A stretch of DNA of 14,437 nucleotides from an uncultured Haemophilus sp. (GCA_902481695.1 CABSXY010000025.1:1-14437), one strand, 5' to 3'; positions 6,156-13,772 are shown, counted from the first letter of the stretch. Notes: generated from the sequence alone by a model not told the origin. Numbers and translations are program-made.

Positions 6156-6181
6156 ATTTAATGAATGAATAGTCATTAAAT
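6156..6181 (+). promoter_or_regulatory. ARG-box-like dyad in the sdaC leader
   Basis: ATTTAATGA (6156-6164) and TCATTAAAT (6173-6181) form a perfect 9-bp inverted repeat. The central 18 bases AATGAATGAATAGTCATT (6160-6177) agree at 15 of 18 positions with the ArgR site AATGAATAATTATTCATT. It would lie just downstream of the inferred start, where a bound repressor could block transcription. ArgR sites usually come in pairs 3 bases apart, and I find no convincing second box. Confidence 0.4.
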
Positions 6182-6217
6182 AAACGATTTTATAATTTTA
6201 ACTTTAGAGGGTGATTT

Positions 6218-7456
6218 ATGAGCACTACAACTAATAAAAAATGGAATAAATTTGATACAGCTTGGGTATTAAACTTATTTGGAACTGCGGTGGGCGCAGG
6301 GGTATTATTTTTACCAATCAATGCAGGGATGGGCGGTTTTTGGCCTTTGGTTGTGATGGCGATTTTAGTCGGACCGATGACATATTTTGCGCATCGTGGC
6401 TTGGCTTATTTCGTGTTGTCTTCTTCTAAACCCGGCAGTGATATTACTGAAGTGGTAGAAGAACATTTCGGCCCGACCGCTGGGAAATTAATTACCTTAT
6501 TATATTTCTTTGCGATCTTCCCAATTTTATTGATTTATGGAAACGGGATCACCAATACCGTTGATTCTTTTATTGTAAACCAATTAGGCATGGCTTCACC
6601 AAATCGTGCAATCCTTTCTTTTGTATTGATTGCGATATTGATTTCAGTCATGTTGTTCAGTGAAAAAGTGATGTTGAAAATCACCGAATTACTGGTTTAT
6701 CCATTGGTGTTGATTCTCTTTGCGTTATCAATTTATCTCATTCCGCAATGGAATGCTTCAATGCTTTATGAGCTTCCTACTGCTGGCGGCTTTATCACGA
6801 CATTGTGGTTAACCATCCCAGTCTTGGTTTTCTCTTTTAACCATTCTCCGGCAATTTCGTCTTTCACGCTTTCTCAACAACGTGAATATAAAGATTTTAA
6901 TACAACGGAATATCACATTGGTCGTACAGAAAAAGGCACTTCAACCGTATTACTTTTCTTCGTGATGTTCTTTGTATTTAGCTGTGTATTAACCTTAACA
7001 CCAGCAGAGTTATTAGAAGCAAAAGCACAAAATATTAGTATCTTGTCTTATCTTGCTAACAAATTTGATAACCCATACATTTCTTATTTTGCACCATTAG
7101 TGGCTTTCTTCGCGATTACAAGCTCATTCTTTGGCCATTATTTAGGCGCACGTGAAGGTTTAGAAGGTTTATACCTCAAAATGAAAGGTGAAAGCGTGAA
7201 TCGTAAAAAATTAAATTACGGTACTGCAGTTTTCTTCTTATTGACTTTATGGGGTGTGGCAATCATTAACCCAAGTATTTTAGGCTTAATTGAATCGCTT
7301 GGTGGCCCAATTATTGCGATGATCCTTTTCATTATGCCAATGTATGCTATCCGCAATGTTCCGGCGATGAAACGTTATCAAGGTCGTTTTAGTAATGTAT
7401 TTGTTACAGTAATGGGATTAATTGCTATCTCTGCGGTTGTATATGGATTATTATAA
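6218..7456 (+). CDS. sdaC: Serine:proton symporter of the HAAAP family
   Basis: This 412-residue inner-membrane protein belongs to the hydroxy/aromatic amino acid permease family. It has about 11 hydrophobic segments and the family's first-span signature FGTAVGAGVLFLPINAGMGG (residues about 21-40). Another typical stretch is FSFNHSPAISSF, about residues 205-216. SdaC imports L-serine with protons. The assignment to serine rather than threonine or tryptophan rests on overall resemblance to SdaC and on sdaA lying 34 bases downstream, so uptake and deamination are co-expressed. GAGG (6207-6210) is 7 bases before the ATG. The 5' region holds a CRP-type promoter and an ARG-box-like dyad. Confidence 0.92.
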   Translation: MSTTTNKKWNKFDTAWVLNLFGTAVGAGVLFLPINAGMGGFWPLVVMAILVGPMTYFAHRGLAYFVLSSSKPGSDITEVVEEHFGPTAGKLITLLYFFAIFPILLIYGNGITNTVDSFIVNQLGMASPNRAILSFVLIAILISVMLFSEKVMLKITELLVYPLVLILFALSIYLIPQWNASMLYELPTAGGFITTLWLTIPVLVFSFNHSPAISSFTLSQQREYKDFNTTEYHIGRTEKGTSTVLLFFVMFFVFSCVLTLTPAELLEAKAQNISILSYLANKFDNPYISYFAPLVAFFAITSSFFGHYLGAREGLEGLYLKMKGESVNRKKLNYGTAVFFLLTLWGVAIINPSILGLIESLGGPIIAMILFIMPMYAIRNVPAMKRYQGRFSNVFVTVMGLIAISAVVYGLL

Positions 7457-7490
7457 GCGGCTTTTTAGTTTAGCTTAGGATTGAAATAAT

Positions 7491-8861
7491 ATGATTAGTG
7501 TATTTGATATGTTTAAAGTGGGGGTTGGGCCATCCAGCTCCCATACTGTCGGCCCAATGAAAGCAGGCAAGCAGTTTATTGACGATTTAATCGAACAAGG
7601 TAAATTTGACTCGGTCGCGACCTTGCATGTGGATGTGTATGGCTCTCTCTCAATGACAGGGCTTGGTCATAATACCGATATTGCGATCATCATGGGATTA
7701 GCCGGTTATCTACCGCACGATGTAGACATTGATTTAATCCCAACCTTTATCGAACAGGTTAAACAAACCAAAAAACTGTCGATTGCACAGGGTAAAAAAA
7801 CGGTTAATTTCGATTGGGATGCCAATATGGTATTCCATAATTCCTTTTTATCATTGCATGAAAACGGCATGACAATTACCGCATTAGATGCTGAACGTAA
7901 TGTGCTTTATCGTCAAACCTATTATTCTATCGGTGGTGGTTTTATCGTAGATGAAGCGCATTTTGGTCAAGAGGAAGAAAATCCGGTGACTGTGCCGTAT
8001 CCTTATCAACATGCTGAAGATATTTTGAAACATTGTCAGGAGAGTGGCTTAATGCTCTCAACCATGATGATGAAAAATGAATTAGCATTGCGTGATAAAA
8101 AAGAGGTTGAAGCACATTTACAGAATGTTTGGAAAACCATGAAAGATTGTATTAAACATGGTATTAAAACAGAAGGTGTGTTACCAGGGCCTTTAAAAGT
8201 TGCTCGTCGTGCGCCATCACTTTATCGTCTCTTGGAGGCAAATAGCGGCCGTTTAGCCCATGACCCAATGTATGTGATCGACTGGGTGAATATGTTTGCC
8301 CTTGCAGTAAATGAAGAGAATGCGGCAGGTGGTCGCGTCGTAACAGCGCCAACTAATGGTGCATGCGGTATTGTGCCAGCGGTACTTTCTTATTATGAAA
8401 AATTTGTCGCACCTTTAACGCCAGAAGCCATAGAACGCTATTTATTGGCTGCCGGTATGATTGGTTCCCTTTATAAGATGAATGCATCTATTTCGGGGGC
8501 AGAGGTCGGTTGCCAAGGTGAAGTGGGTGTAGCATGTTCAATGGCTGCCGCAGGTTTAACTGAGATCTTAGGTGGTACACCAGTACAAGTGTGTATCGCA
8601 GCTGAAATTGCGATGGAACATAATCTTGGCTTAACTTGCGATCCGGTTGGTGGTCAAGTACAAGTACCTTGTATTGAACGTAATGCCATTGCTTCAGTAA
8701 AAGCGATTAACGCTAGCCGTATGGCATTACGCCGAACCACGAATCCTCGCGTAACCTTGGATAAAGTGATCGAAACCATGTATGAAACAGGTAAAGACAT
8801 GAATGCCAAATATCGCGAAACATCGAAAGGTGGCTTAGCGGTGAAAGTAGTGTGTTCTTAA
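7491..8861 (+). CDS. sdaA: L-serine ammonia-lyase (iron-sulfur serine deaminase)
   Basis: This enzyme converts L-serine to pyruvate and ammonia using an oxygen-sensitive [4Fe-4S] cluster, feeding serine carbon into central metabolism. The 456 residues are a normal length for the single-chain type. The N-terminal beta domain begins with the family motif GVGPSSSHTVGPM (residues 11-23). The catalytic alpha domain contains APTNGACGIVPAV, ISGAEVGCQGEVGVACSM and CDPVGGQVQVPCIERNA. Cysteines 341, 383 and 394 have the same 42 and 11 spacing as the cluster ligands of the characterised Legionella enzyme. The protein ends in a cysteine-containing tail (VVCS), as known members do. It is the second gene of the sdaCA operon, followed 15 bases later by a strong terminator. 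Confidence 0.96.
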   Translation: MISVFDMFKVGVGPSSSHTVGPMKAGKQFIDDLIEQGKFDSVATLHVDVYGSLSMTGLGHNTDIAIIMGLAGYLPHDVDIDLIPTFIEQVKQTKKLSIAQGKKTVNFDWDANMVFHNSFLSLHENGMTITALDAERNVLYRQTYYSIGGGFIVDEAHFGQEEENPVTVPYPYQHAEDILKHCQESGLMLSTMMMKNELALRDKKEVEAHLQNVWKTMKDCIKHGIKTEGVLPGPLKVARRAPSLYRLLEANSGRLAHDPMYVIDWVNMFALAVNEENAAGGRVVTAPTNGACGIVPAVLSYYEKFVAPLTPEAIERYLLAAGMIGSLYKMNASISGAEVGCQGEVGVACSMAAAGLTEILGGTPVQVCIAAEIAMEHNLGLTCDPVGGQVQVPCIERNAIASVKAINASRMALRRTTNPRVTLDKVIETMYETGKDMNAKYRETSKGGLAVKVVCS

Positions 8862-8876
8862 GATTTCATTGATAAT

Positions 8877-8908
8877 AAAAGAGCGGTCATTTTTGACCGC
8901 TCTTTTTT
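8877..8908. terminator. Bidirectional terminator between sdaA and the phosphoesterase gene
   Basis: A perfect 13-bp stem (8877-8889 with 8894-8906) has loop TTTT. It is flanked by A's on the left and T's on the right, so it can serve both convergent genes. Its arms contain GAGCGGTCA, one base away from the uptake sequence GTGCGGTCA used in the frd terminator. The stem overlaps nothing on the left and abuts the phosphoesterase stop codon (8909-8907). Confidence 0.9.
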
Positions 8909-9998
8909 ATTTCCCTTTCACGTCAATAATGATTACTTCCGATTGAGATCCTAAACGCATTGGAATACCCCAGAAGCCATAACCAGAAGTGACAAAAACA
9001 TGTGGATTGCCAATTTTTTCATGACCATAATCCAAACGATACATCATTTTCGTGATTAAACTCGCCGGGAATACTTGCCCTTTATGTGCATGCCCTGAAA
9101 CTTGAATATCAAGCGGGAGTGAAGCATGTTTTTCAATATCTGTTGGGCGGTGATCCAATAGAATAATCGGTAAGTCAGTATTCACTTGTTTTAATAACGT
9201 CTCGGTACTTGCTCTATCGTGAGCAAGATTGTCATTTCGTCCAATTAGTACCAATTCATTATTTAATGTTAATGTTTCATCTCTTAATACCGTAATACCC
9301 GCTTTGCGAATTTCTTGATCAATTCGATCTTGGTCACCGAATAAGTCATGATTGCCTAGTGTGGCATACACGCCCATTGGGGCCTTGAGTTTCGCCAGAT
9401 GAGGCTGCATTTTTTCGGCTAAATAGGCATTGACGTTATCGTCCATAATATCGCCAGGCAGTAAAATGATATCCACCTTTTCTTGCTGCATAATATCAGC
9501 CAGTTTATCTAATTCTTTCCCACCAAATAATTTGCCTAAATGGAGATCGCTTGCCATGCCAATTCGCAATGGTTTAATCGGTTTATCTAGCGTAATTTCA
9601 TAATGAATAACACGTGTGACATAGGCGTTATACACACTTAAGGCAGTGATACCAATAAATAAAACGGGATAAGCGATACGCAAAGTGCGGTCGATTTGGG
9701 TGATGGATTTTGATTTTCGGAAAAGAAAATGAACACATCCTATGGCAATACTCGCAAAGGCTGAAAAAAGGAGTAGCGCGAGCATTAAAGCAATAAGTCG
9801 AAATACCGTAAAAAGCTTTAAAAAATGGCAAATAACCAAGACATTAGGAAGCAAAAAACTGGTAAAAGTGATAGTTCGTTTTGCCTTTTGAGAGAGTGGT
9901 TTGCTCAACCACCAAATCAGCGTTTTATTAAAAATATAAATCAGCAGTTGTAACAAAATAATAGCTGCCGTAAATATGAAGTAATAACGAGTTTCCAT
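8907..9998 (-). CDS. Membrane-anchored calcineurin-like metallophosphoesterase
   Basis: The N-terminal 130 residues contain four hydrophobic segments (about 4-27, 44-65, 68-93 and 107-127). The rest is a calcineurin-like phosphoesterase domain with the full metal-binding set in order: SDLHLG (D-x-H), LPGDIMDD (GDxxD), TLGNHDLF (GNHD), LLDHRP and SGHAHKGQ (GHxH). Two divalent metal ions are expected in the active site. It resembles the YkuE/YaeI group. Some of that group hydrolyse lipid-linked phosphates, but the substrate of this protein cannot be read from the sequence. Of two candidate starts, ATG 9998 is chosen over TTG 10004 because AGGAA lies 6 bases before it, giving 363 residues. An uptake core lies inside the gene (9683-9691). 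It converges with sdaA and diverges from ybaB. Confidence 0.88.
   Translation of the reverse strand: METRYYFIFTAAIILLQLLIYIFNKTLIWWLSKPLSQKAKRTITFTSFLLPNVLVICHFLKLFTVFRLIALMLALLLFSAFASIAIGCVHFLFRKSKSITQIDRTLRIAYPVLFIGITALSVYNAYVTRVIHYEITLDKPIKPLRIGMASDLHLGKLFGGKELDKLADIMQQEKVDIILLPGDIMDDNVNAYLAEKMQPHLAKLKAPMGVYATLGNHDLFGDQDRIDQEIRKAGITVLRDETLTLNNELVLIGRNDNLAHDRASTETLLKQVNTDLPIILLDHRPTDIEKHASLPLDIQVSGHAHKGQVFPASLITKMMYRLDYGHEKIGNPHVFVTSGYGFWGIPMRLGSQSEVIIIDVKGK
9683..9691 (+). repeat. Uptake signal sequence core inside the phosphoesterase gene
   Basis: AAGTGCGGT followed by CGATTTGG. On the coding strand it encodes D-R-T-L-R between the fourth membrane segment and the preceding loop. Confidence 0.88.
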
Positions 9999-10015
9999 CA
10001 GCAATTCCTAAATAA

Positions 10016-10024
10016 AAGTGCGGT
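10016..10024 (+). repeat. Uptake signal sequence upstream of ybaB
   Basis: AAGTGCGGT followed by CGTTTTTGACCTGTTTTTG, a good extended uptake sequence. Its T-rich extension contains the -35 element of the ybaB promoter. Confidence 0.9.
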
Positions 10025-10029
10025 CGTTT

Positions 10030-10057
10030 TTGACCTGTTTTTGAAGTGTGGAATAAT
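10030..10057 (+). promoter_or_regulatory. Promoter of the ybaB-recR-topB operon
   Basis: TTGACC (10030-10035, 5 of 6 consensus bases) and AATAAT (10052-10057, 5 of 6) are 16 bases apart. Transcription would begin near 10064, about 70 bases before the ybaB start. Confidence 0.6.
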
Positions 10058-10133
10058 AAATTTCTCTGTTCCCAAAGGCAAATTTTTTCGCTAAAATGCG
10101 GCTCGTTTTAGTTAATTCAAGAAGGAAAATCCA

Positions 10134-10463
10134 ATGTTCGGAAAAGGCGGTTTAGGCGGCTTAATGAAACAAGCCCAACAAATGCAAGAAAAAATGCAAA
10201 AAATGCAGGAAGAAATTGCCCAATTAGAAGTAACAGGCGAAAGTGGTGCAGGTTTAGTAAAAATCACGATTAATGGTGCGCACAACTGTCGTCGTATTGA
10301 GATCGATCCTTCTTTAATGGAAGACGACAAAGAAATGTTGGAAGATTTAATCGCTGCCGCATTCAACGATGCAGTCCGTCGTGCAGAAGAATTGCAAAAA
10401 GAAAAAATGGCTTCTGTAACCGCAGGCATGCCATTACCGCCAGGAATGAAACTTCCATTTTAA
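10134..10463 (+). CDS. ybaB: Nucleoid-associated protein of the YbaB/EbfC family
   Basis: This 109-residue DNA-binding protein forms a tweezer-shaped dimer in known homologues. It begins MFGKGGLGGLMKQAQQMQEK, the family's typical start, which leads into a Met/Gln/Lys-rich coiled helix to about residue 30. A small beta sheet (ITINGAHNCRRIEIDPSL, about 45-62) and a second long helix follow. The end, MPLPPGMKLPF, is also typical. AAGGA precedes the ATG by about 7 bases. Linkage to recR is conserved across many bacteria. In E. coli dnaX precedes the pair, but here a promoter does, and no dnaX is present. Confidence 0.95.
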   Translation: MFGKGGLGGLMKQAQQMQEKMQKMQEEIAQLEVTGESGAGLVKITINGAHNCRRIEIDPSLMEDDKEMLEDLIAAAFNDAVRRAEELQKEKMASVTAGMPLPPGMKLPF

Positions 10464-10470
10464 TTCATCG

Positions 10471-10498
10471 GGTGTGTGAGTTTATCGATTCACACACC
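10471..10498 (+). repeat. 9-bp hairpin between ybaB and recR
   Basis: GGTGTGTGA (10471-10479) pairs perfectly with TCACACACC (10490-10498) around a 10-base loop. The sequence after it, ATCCATTTTC, is only weakly U-rich, so a complete terminator is doubtful. It may reduce or process transcript reaching recR, or shield the 3' end of the ybaB message. Confidence 0.55.
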
Positions 10499-10524
10499 AT
10501 CCATTTTCTCCCATCATAAATACT

Positions 10525-11127
10525 ATGCAAAGCAGTCCACTTTTAGAACATCTTATTGAAAATCTTCGTTGCTTGCCGGGTGTTGGCCCGAAATCAGCAC
10601 AGCGAATGGCTTATCATCTTTTACAGCGCAATCGTAGCGGTGGGATGAATTTAGCACGTGCATTAACGGAAGCGATGTCTAAAATTGGGCATTGTTCACA
10701 GTGTCGCGATTTTACCGAAGAGGAAACGTGCAATATTTGTAACAATCCTCGCCGTCAAAATTCAGGTTTGCTTTGCGTGGTGGAAATGCCGGCGGATATT
10801 CAAGCCATTGAGCAAACCGGCCAATTTTCTGGGCGTTATTTTGTCTTAATGGGGCATTTATCGCCTTTAGATGGTATTGGTCCGAAAGAAATTGGTTTAG
10901 ATTTATTGCAAAAACGTCTAGTTGAAGAATCTTTCCATGAAGTGATTTTAGCGACCAATCCAACGGTGGAAGGCGATGCGACAGCGAATTATATTGCTGA
11001 AATTTGCCATCAACATAATATTAAAGTGAGCCGTATTGCTCACGGGATCCCTGTCGGTGGGGAATTAGAAACCGTGGACGGTACTACCTTAACCCACTCT
11101 TTCTTAGGTCGTCGTCAGATCGACTAA
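10525..11127 (+). CDS. recR: Recombination protein RecR
   Basis: RecR acts with RecF and RecO to load RecA onto single-stranded gaps during recombinational repair. The 200 residues show the standard order. A helix-hairpin-helix occupies about residues 14-34 (LRCLPGVGPKSAQRMAYHLL). A C4 zinc finger is formed by C57, C60, C69 and C72. A Toprim domain covers about 80-175, with the acidic-Gly motif VEMPADIQAIE at its start and LATNPTVEGDATANYI further on. The C-terminus SFLGRRQID is typical. No good Shine-Dalgarno is visible before ATG 10525. The start is supported by length and by the family's N-terminus. It lies 61 bases after ybaB, with a hairpin in the gap, and 4 bases before topB. Confidence 0.96.
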   Translation: MQSSPLLEHLIENLRCLPGVGPKSAQRMAYHLLQRNRSGGMNLARALTEAMSKIGHCSQCRDFTEEETCNICNNPRRQNSGLLCVVEMPADIQAIEQTGQFSGRYFVLMGHLSPLDGIGPKEIGLDLLQKRLVEESFHEVILATNPTVEGDATANYIAEICHQHNIKVSRIAHGIPVGGELETVDGTTLTHSFLGRRQID

Positions 11128-11131
11128 TCTT

Positions 11132-13075
11132 ATGCGCCTCTTTATTGCCGAGAAACCCAGTCTTGGGCGAGCGATTGCCGATGTCTTACCAAAACCCCAT
11201 CAACGGGGTGATGGTTTTATTAAATGTGGCAATGATGATGTTGTGACTTGGTGCGTGGGGCATTTGCTCGAACAGGCTGAACCCGATGCCTATGATCCTA
11301 AATTCAAACAATGGCGTTTAGAACATTTACCCATCATTCCTGAAAAATGGATTCTGTTACCGCGAAAAGAAGTGAAAAAGCAACTTTCCGTAGTAGAAAA
11401 ACTCATTCATCAAGCTGATATTTTAGTTAACGCAGGAGACCCGGATAGAGAAGGGCAGTTGCTGGTGGATGAAGTGTTTAGTTATGCCAATTTATCAGCG
11501 GAAAAACGTGATGGGATTTTGCGTTGTTTGATTAGCGATCTTAACCCAAGTGCGGTCGAAAAAGCGGTACAAAAACTCCAACCGAATCGTCATTTTATCC
11601 CATTAGCCACTTCAGCATTGGCGCGTGCACGTGCGGATTGGCTTTATGGTATTAATATGACTCGTGCTTACACTATTCGCGGTCGCCAAGCGGGTTATGA
11701 TGGTGTGCTTTCCGTTGGTCGAGTGCAAACTCCCGTATTAGGCTTGATTGTTCGACGTGATTTGGAAATTGAAAATTTCCAACCAAAAGATTTCTATGAA
11801 GTGTTGGCATGGGTGAAAGAAGAAAAAACATCTGAAAATCCGACCGCACTTTTTTCTGCACTTTGGCAACCAAGTAAAGCTTGCGAAGACTACCAAGATG
11901 AAGATGGTCGTGTGCTATCTTTAGGCTTAGCCGAAAATGTCGTGAAACGCATTACGGAACAACCTGCCGAAGTGACCGAATATGTGGATAAGCGAGAAAA
12001 AGAAACAGCCCCTTTGCCTTATTCCTTGTCAGCATTGCAGATTGATGCGGCAAAACGGTTTGGCATGTCAGCGCAAAGCGTACTGGATACCTGTCAGCGG
12101 TTATATGAAACCCATCGTTTGATTACCTATCCGCGTTCTGATTGTCGCTATTTGCCGGAAGAGCATTTTGCTGAACGACATAAAGTGATGAATGCCATTT
12201 CACAGCATTGTCAGATTTATCAAACCTTGCCATCGGTGGTGGATACTGAGCAGCGTAATCGTTGTTGGAATGATAAAAAGGTGGAAGCACACCATGCCAT
12301 TATTCCGACGGCTAACACACGTTCGATCAATTTAAGTATTGATGAACAACGTATTTATGAACTCATTGCTCGCCAGTATTTATTGCAATTCTGTCCAGAT
12401 GCGGAATATCGTAAAAGCAAAATTACCTTAAGTATTGCGGGCGGTACTTTTGTGGCGCAAGCGCGCAACTTGCAAACCGCGGGTTGGAAAGAGTTGCTTG
12501 GCAAAGAAGACGAAGATGAACATCAAGAACCGCTATTGCCGATCGTGAAGAAAGGGCAGATCCTGTATTGTGAACGAGGCGAAGTGGTGAGCAAAAAAAC
12601 GCAACCGCCAAAACCATTTACTGATGCGACGTTGCTTTCCGCCATGACAGGGATTGCGCGTTTTGTGCAAGATAAAGAATTGAAAAAAATTCTGCGTGAA
12701 ACAGATGGACTTGGCACAGAAGCCACCCGTGCGGGTATTATTGAATTGCTGTTTAAACGCGGTTTTTTAATGAAAAAAGGGCGTAATATTCACAGCACAG
12801 AAACGGGGCGGATCCTCATTTCTGCTTTACCTGATATTGCTACGCAACCTGATATGACAGCACATTGGGAAGCACAATTAACGGATATCAGTCAAAAACA
12901 GGCGAGTTATCAGCAATTTATGTTTACGCTTAATCAAATGTTGCCAGATTTAGTGCGTTTTGTTGATTTCACCGCATTACGTCGTCTAAGTCAGATTTCA
13001 AAAGGTTTAAGCAAACCAGCAACGAAACGAAAAAGAGCGGTCAAAAAATCGGAAGATTTAAACGCTGAAAATTGA
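11132..13075 (+). CDS. topB: DNA topoisomerase III (type IA)
   Basis: TopB cuts one strand through a tyrosine bond and passes another, which decatenates replication and recombination intermediates, often with RecQ. The Toprim domain starts at residue 1 with E7 in FIAEKPSLGR and the D103/D105 metal ligands in NAGDPDREGQ. The catalytic tyrosine is Y333 in LITYPRSDCRYLPEEH. GLGTEATRAGIIELL near residue 530 is the conserved C-terminal core motif. The 647 residues match the family, and the tail is basic (PATKRKRAVKKS) with no zinc fingers, as in E. coli TopB. It starts 4 bases after recR, so it probably shares that transcript. Two uptake cores lie inside the gene. No T-rich terminator is seen after the stop. 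Confidence 0.95.
   Translation: MRLFIAEKPSLGRAIADVLPKPHQRGDGFIKCGNDDVVTWCVGHLLEQAEPDAYDPKFKQWRLEHLPIIPEKWILLPRKEVKKQLSVVEKLIHQADILVNAGDPDREGQLLVDEVFSYANLSAEKRDGILRCLISDLNPSAVEKAVQKLQPNRHFIPLATSALARARADWLYGINMTRAYTIRGRQAGYDGVLSVGRVQTPVLGLIVRRDLEIENFQPKDFYEVLAWVKEEKTSENPTALFSALWQPSKACEDYQDEDGRVLSLGLAENVVKRITEQPAEVTEYVDKREKETAPLPYSLSALQIDAAKRFGMSAQSVLDTCQRLYETHRLITYPRSDCRYLPEEHFAERHKVMNAISQHCQIYQTLPSVVDTEQRNRCWNDKKVEAHHAIIPTANTRSINLSIDEQRIYELIARQYLLQFCPDAEYRKSKITLSIAGGTFVAQARNLQTAGWKELLGKEDEDEHQEPLLPIVKKGQILYCERGEVVSKKTQPPKPFTDATLLSAMTGIARFVQDKELKKILRETDGLGTEATRAGIIELLFKRGFLMKKGRNIHSTETGRILISALPDIATQPDMTAHWEAQLTDISQKQASYQQFMFTLNQMLPDLVRFVDFTALRRLSQISKGLSKPATKRKRAVKKSEDLNAEN
11548..11556 (+). repeat. 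Uptake signal sequence core in topB (first)
   Basis: AAGTGCGGT followed by CGAAAAAGCGG; it encodes S-A-V-E in a surface helix region. Confidence 0.88.
11843..11851 (-). repeat. Uptake signal sequence core in topB (second)
   Basis: ACCGCACTT, inverted relative to the first topB copy; on the - strand it is followed by CGGATTTTCAGATG, an A/T-rich extension. Confidence 0.88.
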
Positions 13076-13115
13076 TTAAACTTAATACAATTAAGTAAAA
13101 AAAATGGGAAAGCGC

Positions 13116-13144
13116 TTGCGAAAAGCATGAATTTTATATAACAT
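13116..13144 (+). promoter_or_regulatory. Candidate secG promoter
   Basis: TTGCGA (13116-13121) is followed after 17 bases by TAACAT (13139-13144). TATAAC (13137-13142) is a better hexamer but at only 15 bases. A small hairpin (13160-13173, TTGCG...CGCAA) lies between it and the secG ribosome-binding site. Confidence 0.4.
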
Positions 13145-13191
13145 TTGCTCCCAGTTTTCTTGCGAAATCGCAATTTAGAGAAGAAAGAATA

Positions 13192-13539
13192 ATGTACAAT
13201 ATTTTATTATTTATTTATGTATTAGTTTGTATCGCCTTAATCGGCTTTATCCTTGTTCAACAAGGTAAAGGTGCGAACGCAGGTGCGTCATTTGGCGGTG
13301 GTGCATCAGGTACTATGTTTGGTTCTGCAGGTGCAGGTAACTTCTTAACCCGTACTAGCGCAATCTTAGCAACTGGCTTTTTTGTGATTGCTTTAGTGTT
13401 AGGTAACATTAACTCTCACCGTGGTAACGTACAAAAAGGTTCATTTGACGATTTATCTCAAACTGCTGAACAAGTTCAACAACAGCAACAACAAGCTGCT
13501 CCAGCAGTTGAAAACAAAAATAATGATATTCCGCAATAA
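13192..13539 (+). CDS. secG: Preprotein translocase subunit SecG
   Basis: SecG is a small inner-membrane subunit that stimulates SecYEG-dependent protein export. The 115 residues have two membrane spans (about 2-21 and 53-72). The conserved cytoplasmic loop between them contains VQQGKGANAGASFGGGASG and TMFGSAGAGNFLTR. The C-terminal tail is polar with a run of six glutamines and is poorly conserved in the family. Length is close to E. coli SecG (110). A purine-rich stretch AGAGAAGAAAG precedes the ATG. The tRNA-Leu gene follows 20 bases after the stop, as in E. coli (secG-leuU), so the two are probably co-transcribed. Confidence 0.96.
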   Translation: MYNILLFIYVLVCIALIGFILVQQGKGANAGASFGGGASGTMFGSAGAGNFLTRTSAILATGFFVIALVLGNINSHRGNVQKGSFDDLSQTAEQVQQQQQQAAPAVENKNNDIPQ

Positions 13540-13559
13540 GGAATAAAAACAGAATAAAC

Positions 13560-13645
13560 GCTCTGGTGGTGGAATTGGTAGACACGCTATCTTGAGGGGG
13601 TAGTGGCCGTAGGCCGTGCGAGTTCAAGTCTCGCCCAGAGCACCA
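13560..13645 (+). tRNA. leuU: tRNA-Leu, anticodon GAG
   Basis: The 86 bases fold as a class II tRNA. The acceptor stem GCTCTGG pairs perfectly with CCAGAGC, followed by discriminator A and an encoded CCA end. The D-arm GGAATTGGTAGAC and T-arm GTTCAAGTC are standard for tRNA-Leu. The anticodon stem CTATC/GGTAG encloses loop TTGAGGG with GAG at 13594-13596, reading CUC and CUU. A long variable arm (TGGCCGTAGGCCG region) is present. Its position after secG matches E. coli leuU. Confidence 0.96.
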
Positions 13646-13651
13646 AATATA

Positions 13652-13679
13652 AACCGACTTAATCAAGTCGGTTTTTTTT
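13652..13679 (+). terminator. Intrinsic terminator after tRNA-Leu
   Basis: CCGACTT pairs with AAGTCGG (extended by AA/TT) around loop AATC, followed by eight T's. It ends the secG-leuU transcript 7 bases after the tRNA. Confidence 0.92.
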
Positions 13680-13725
13680 CGCCTAAAATTTGCTTGAATA
13701 GCTAGTTATTATCCCCTGTTTTGGT

Positions 13726-13731
13726 TACAAT
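13726..13731 (+). promoter_or_regulatory. Candidate -10 element of the PTS gene
   Basis: TACAAT matches the -10 consensus at 5 of 6 positions. No good -35 hexamer lies 16 to 18 bases upstream, which would fit an activator-dependent promoter. The assignment is weak. Confidence 0.35.
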
Positions 13732-13772
13732 CTGTCGATTTTCTTTTTCTAGAAACCCATTAGGAGAGCACT

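Noticed and set aside
10112..10429. 105-residue - strand frame opposite ybaB.
   Set aside because: It is the antisense shadow of ybaB, has a low-complexity Ser/Ala composition and carries no recognisable domain.
13080..13096. Hairpin ACTTAAT-ACA-ATTAAGT after topB, considered as its terminator.
   Set aside because: It is all AT apart from one pair and is followed by A's rather than T's on the + strand, so it would not terminate topB.
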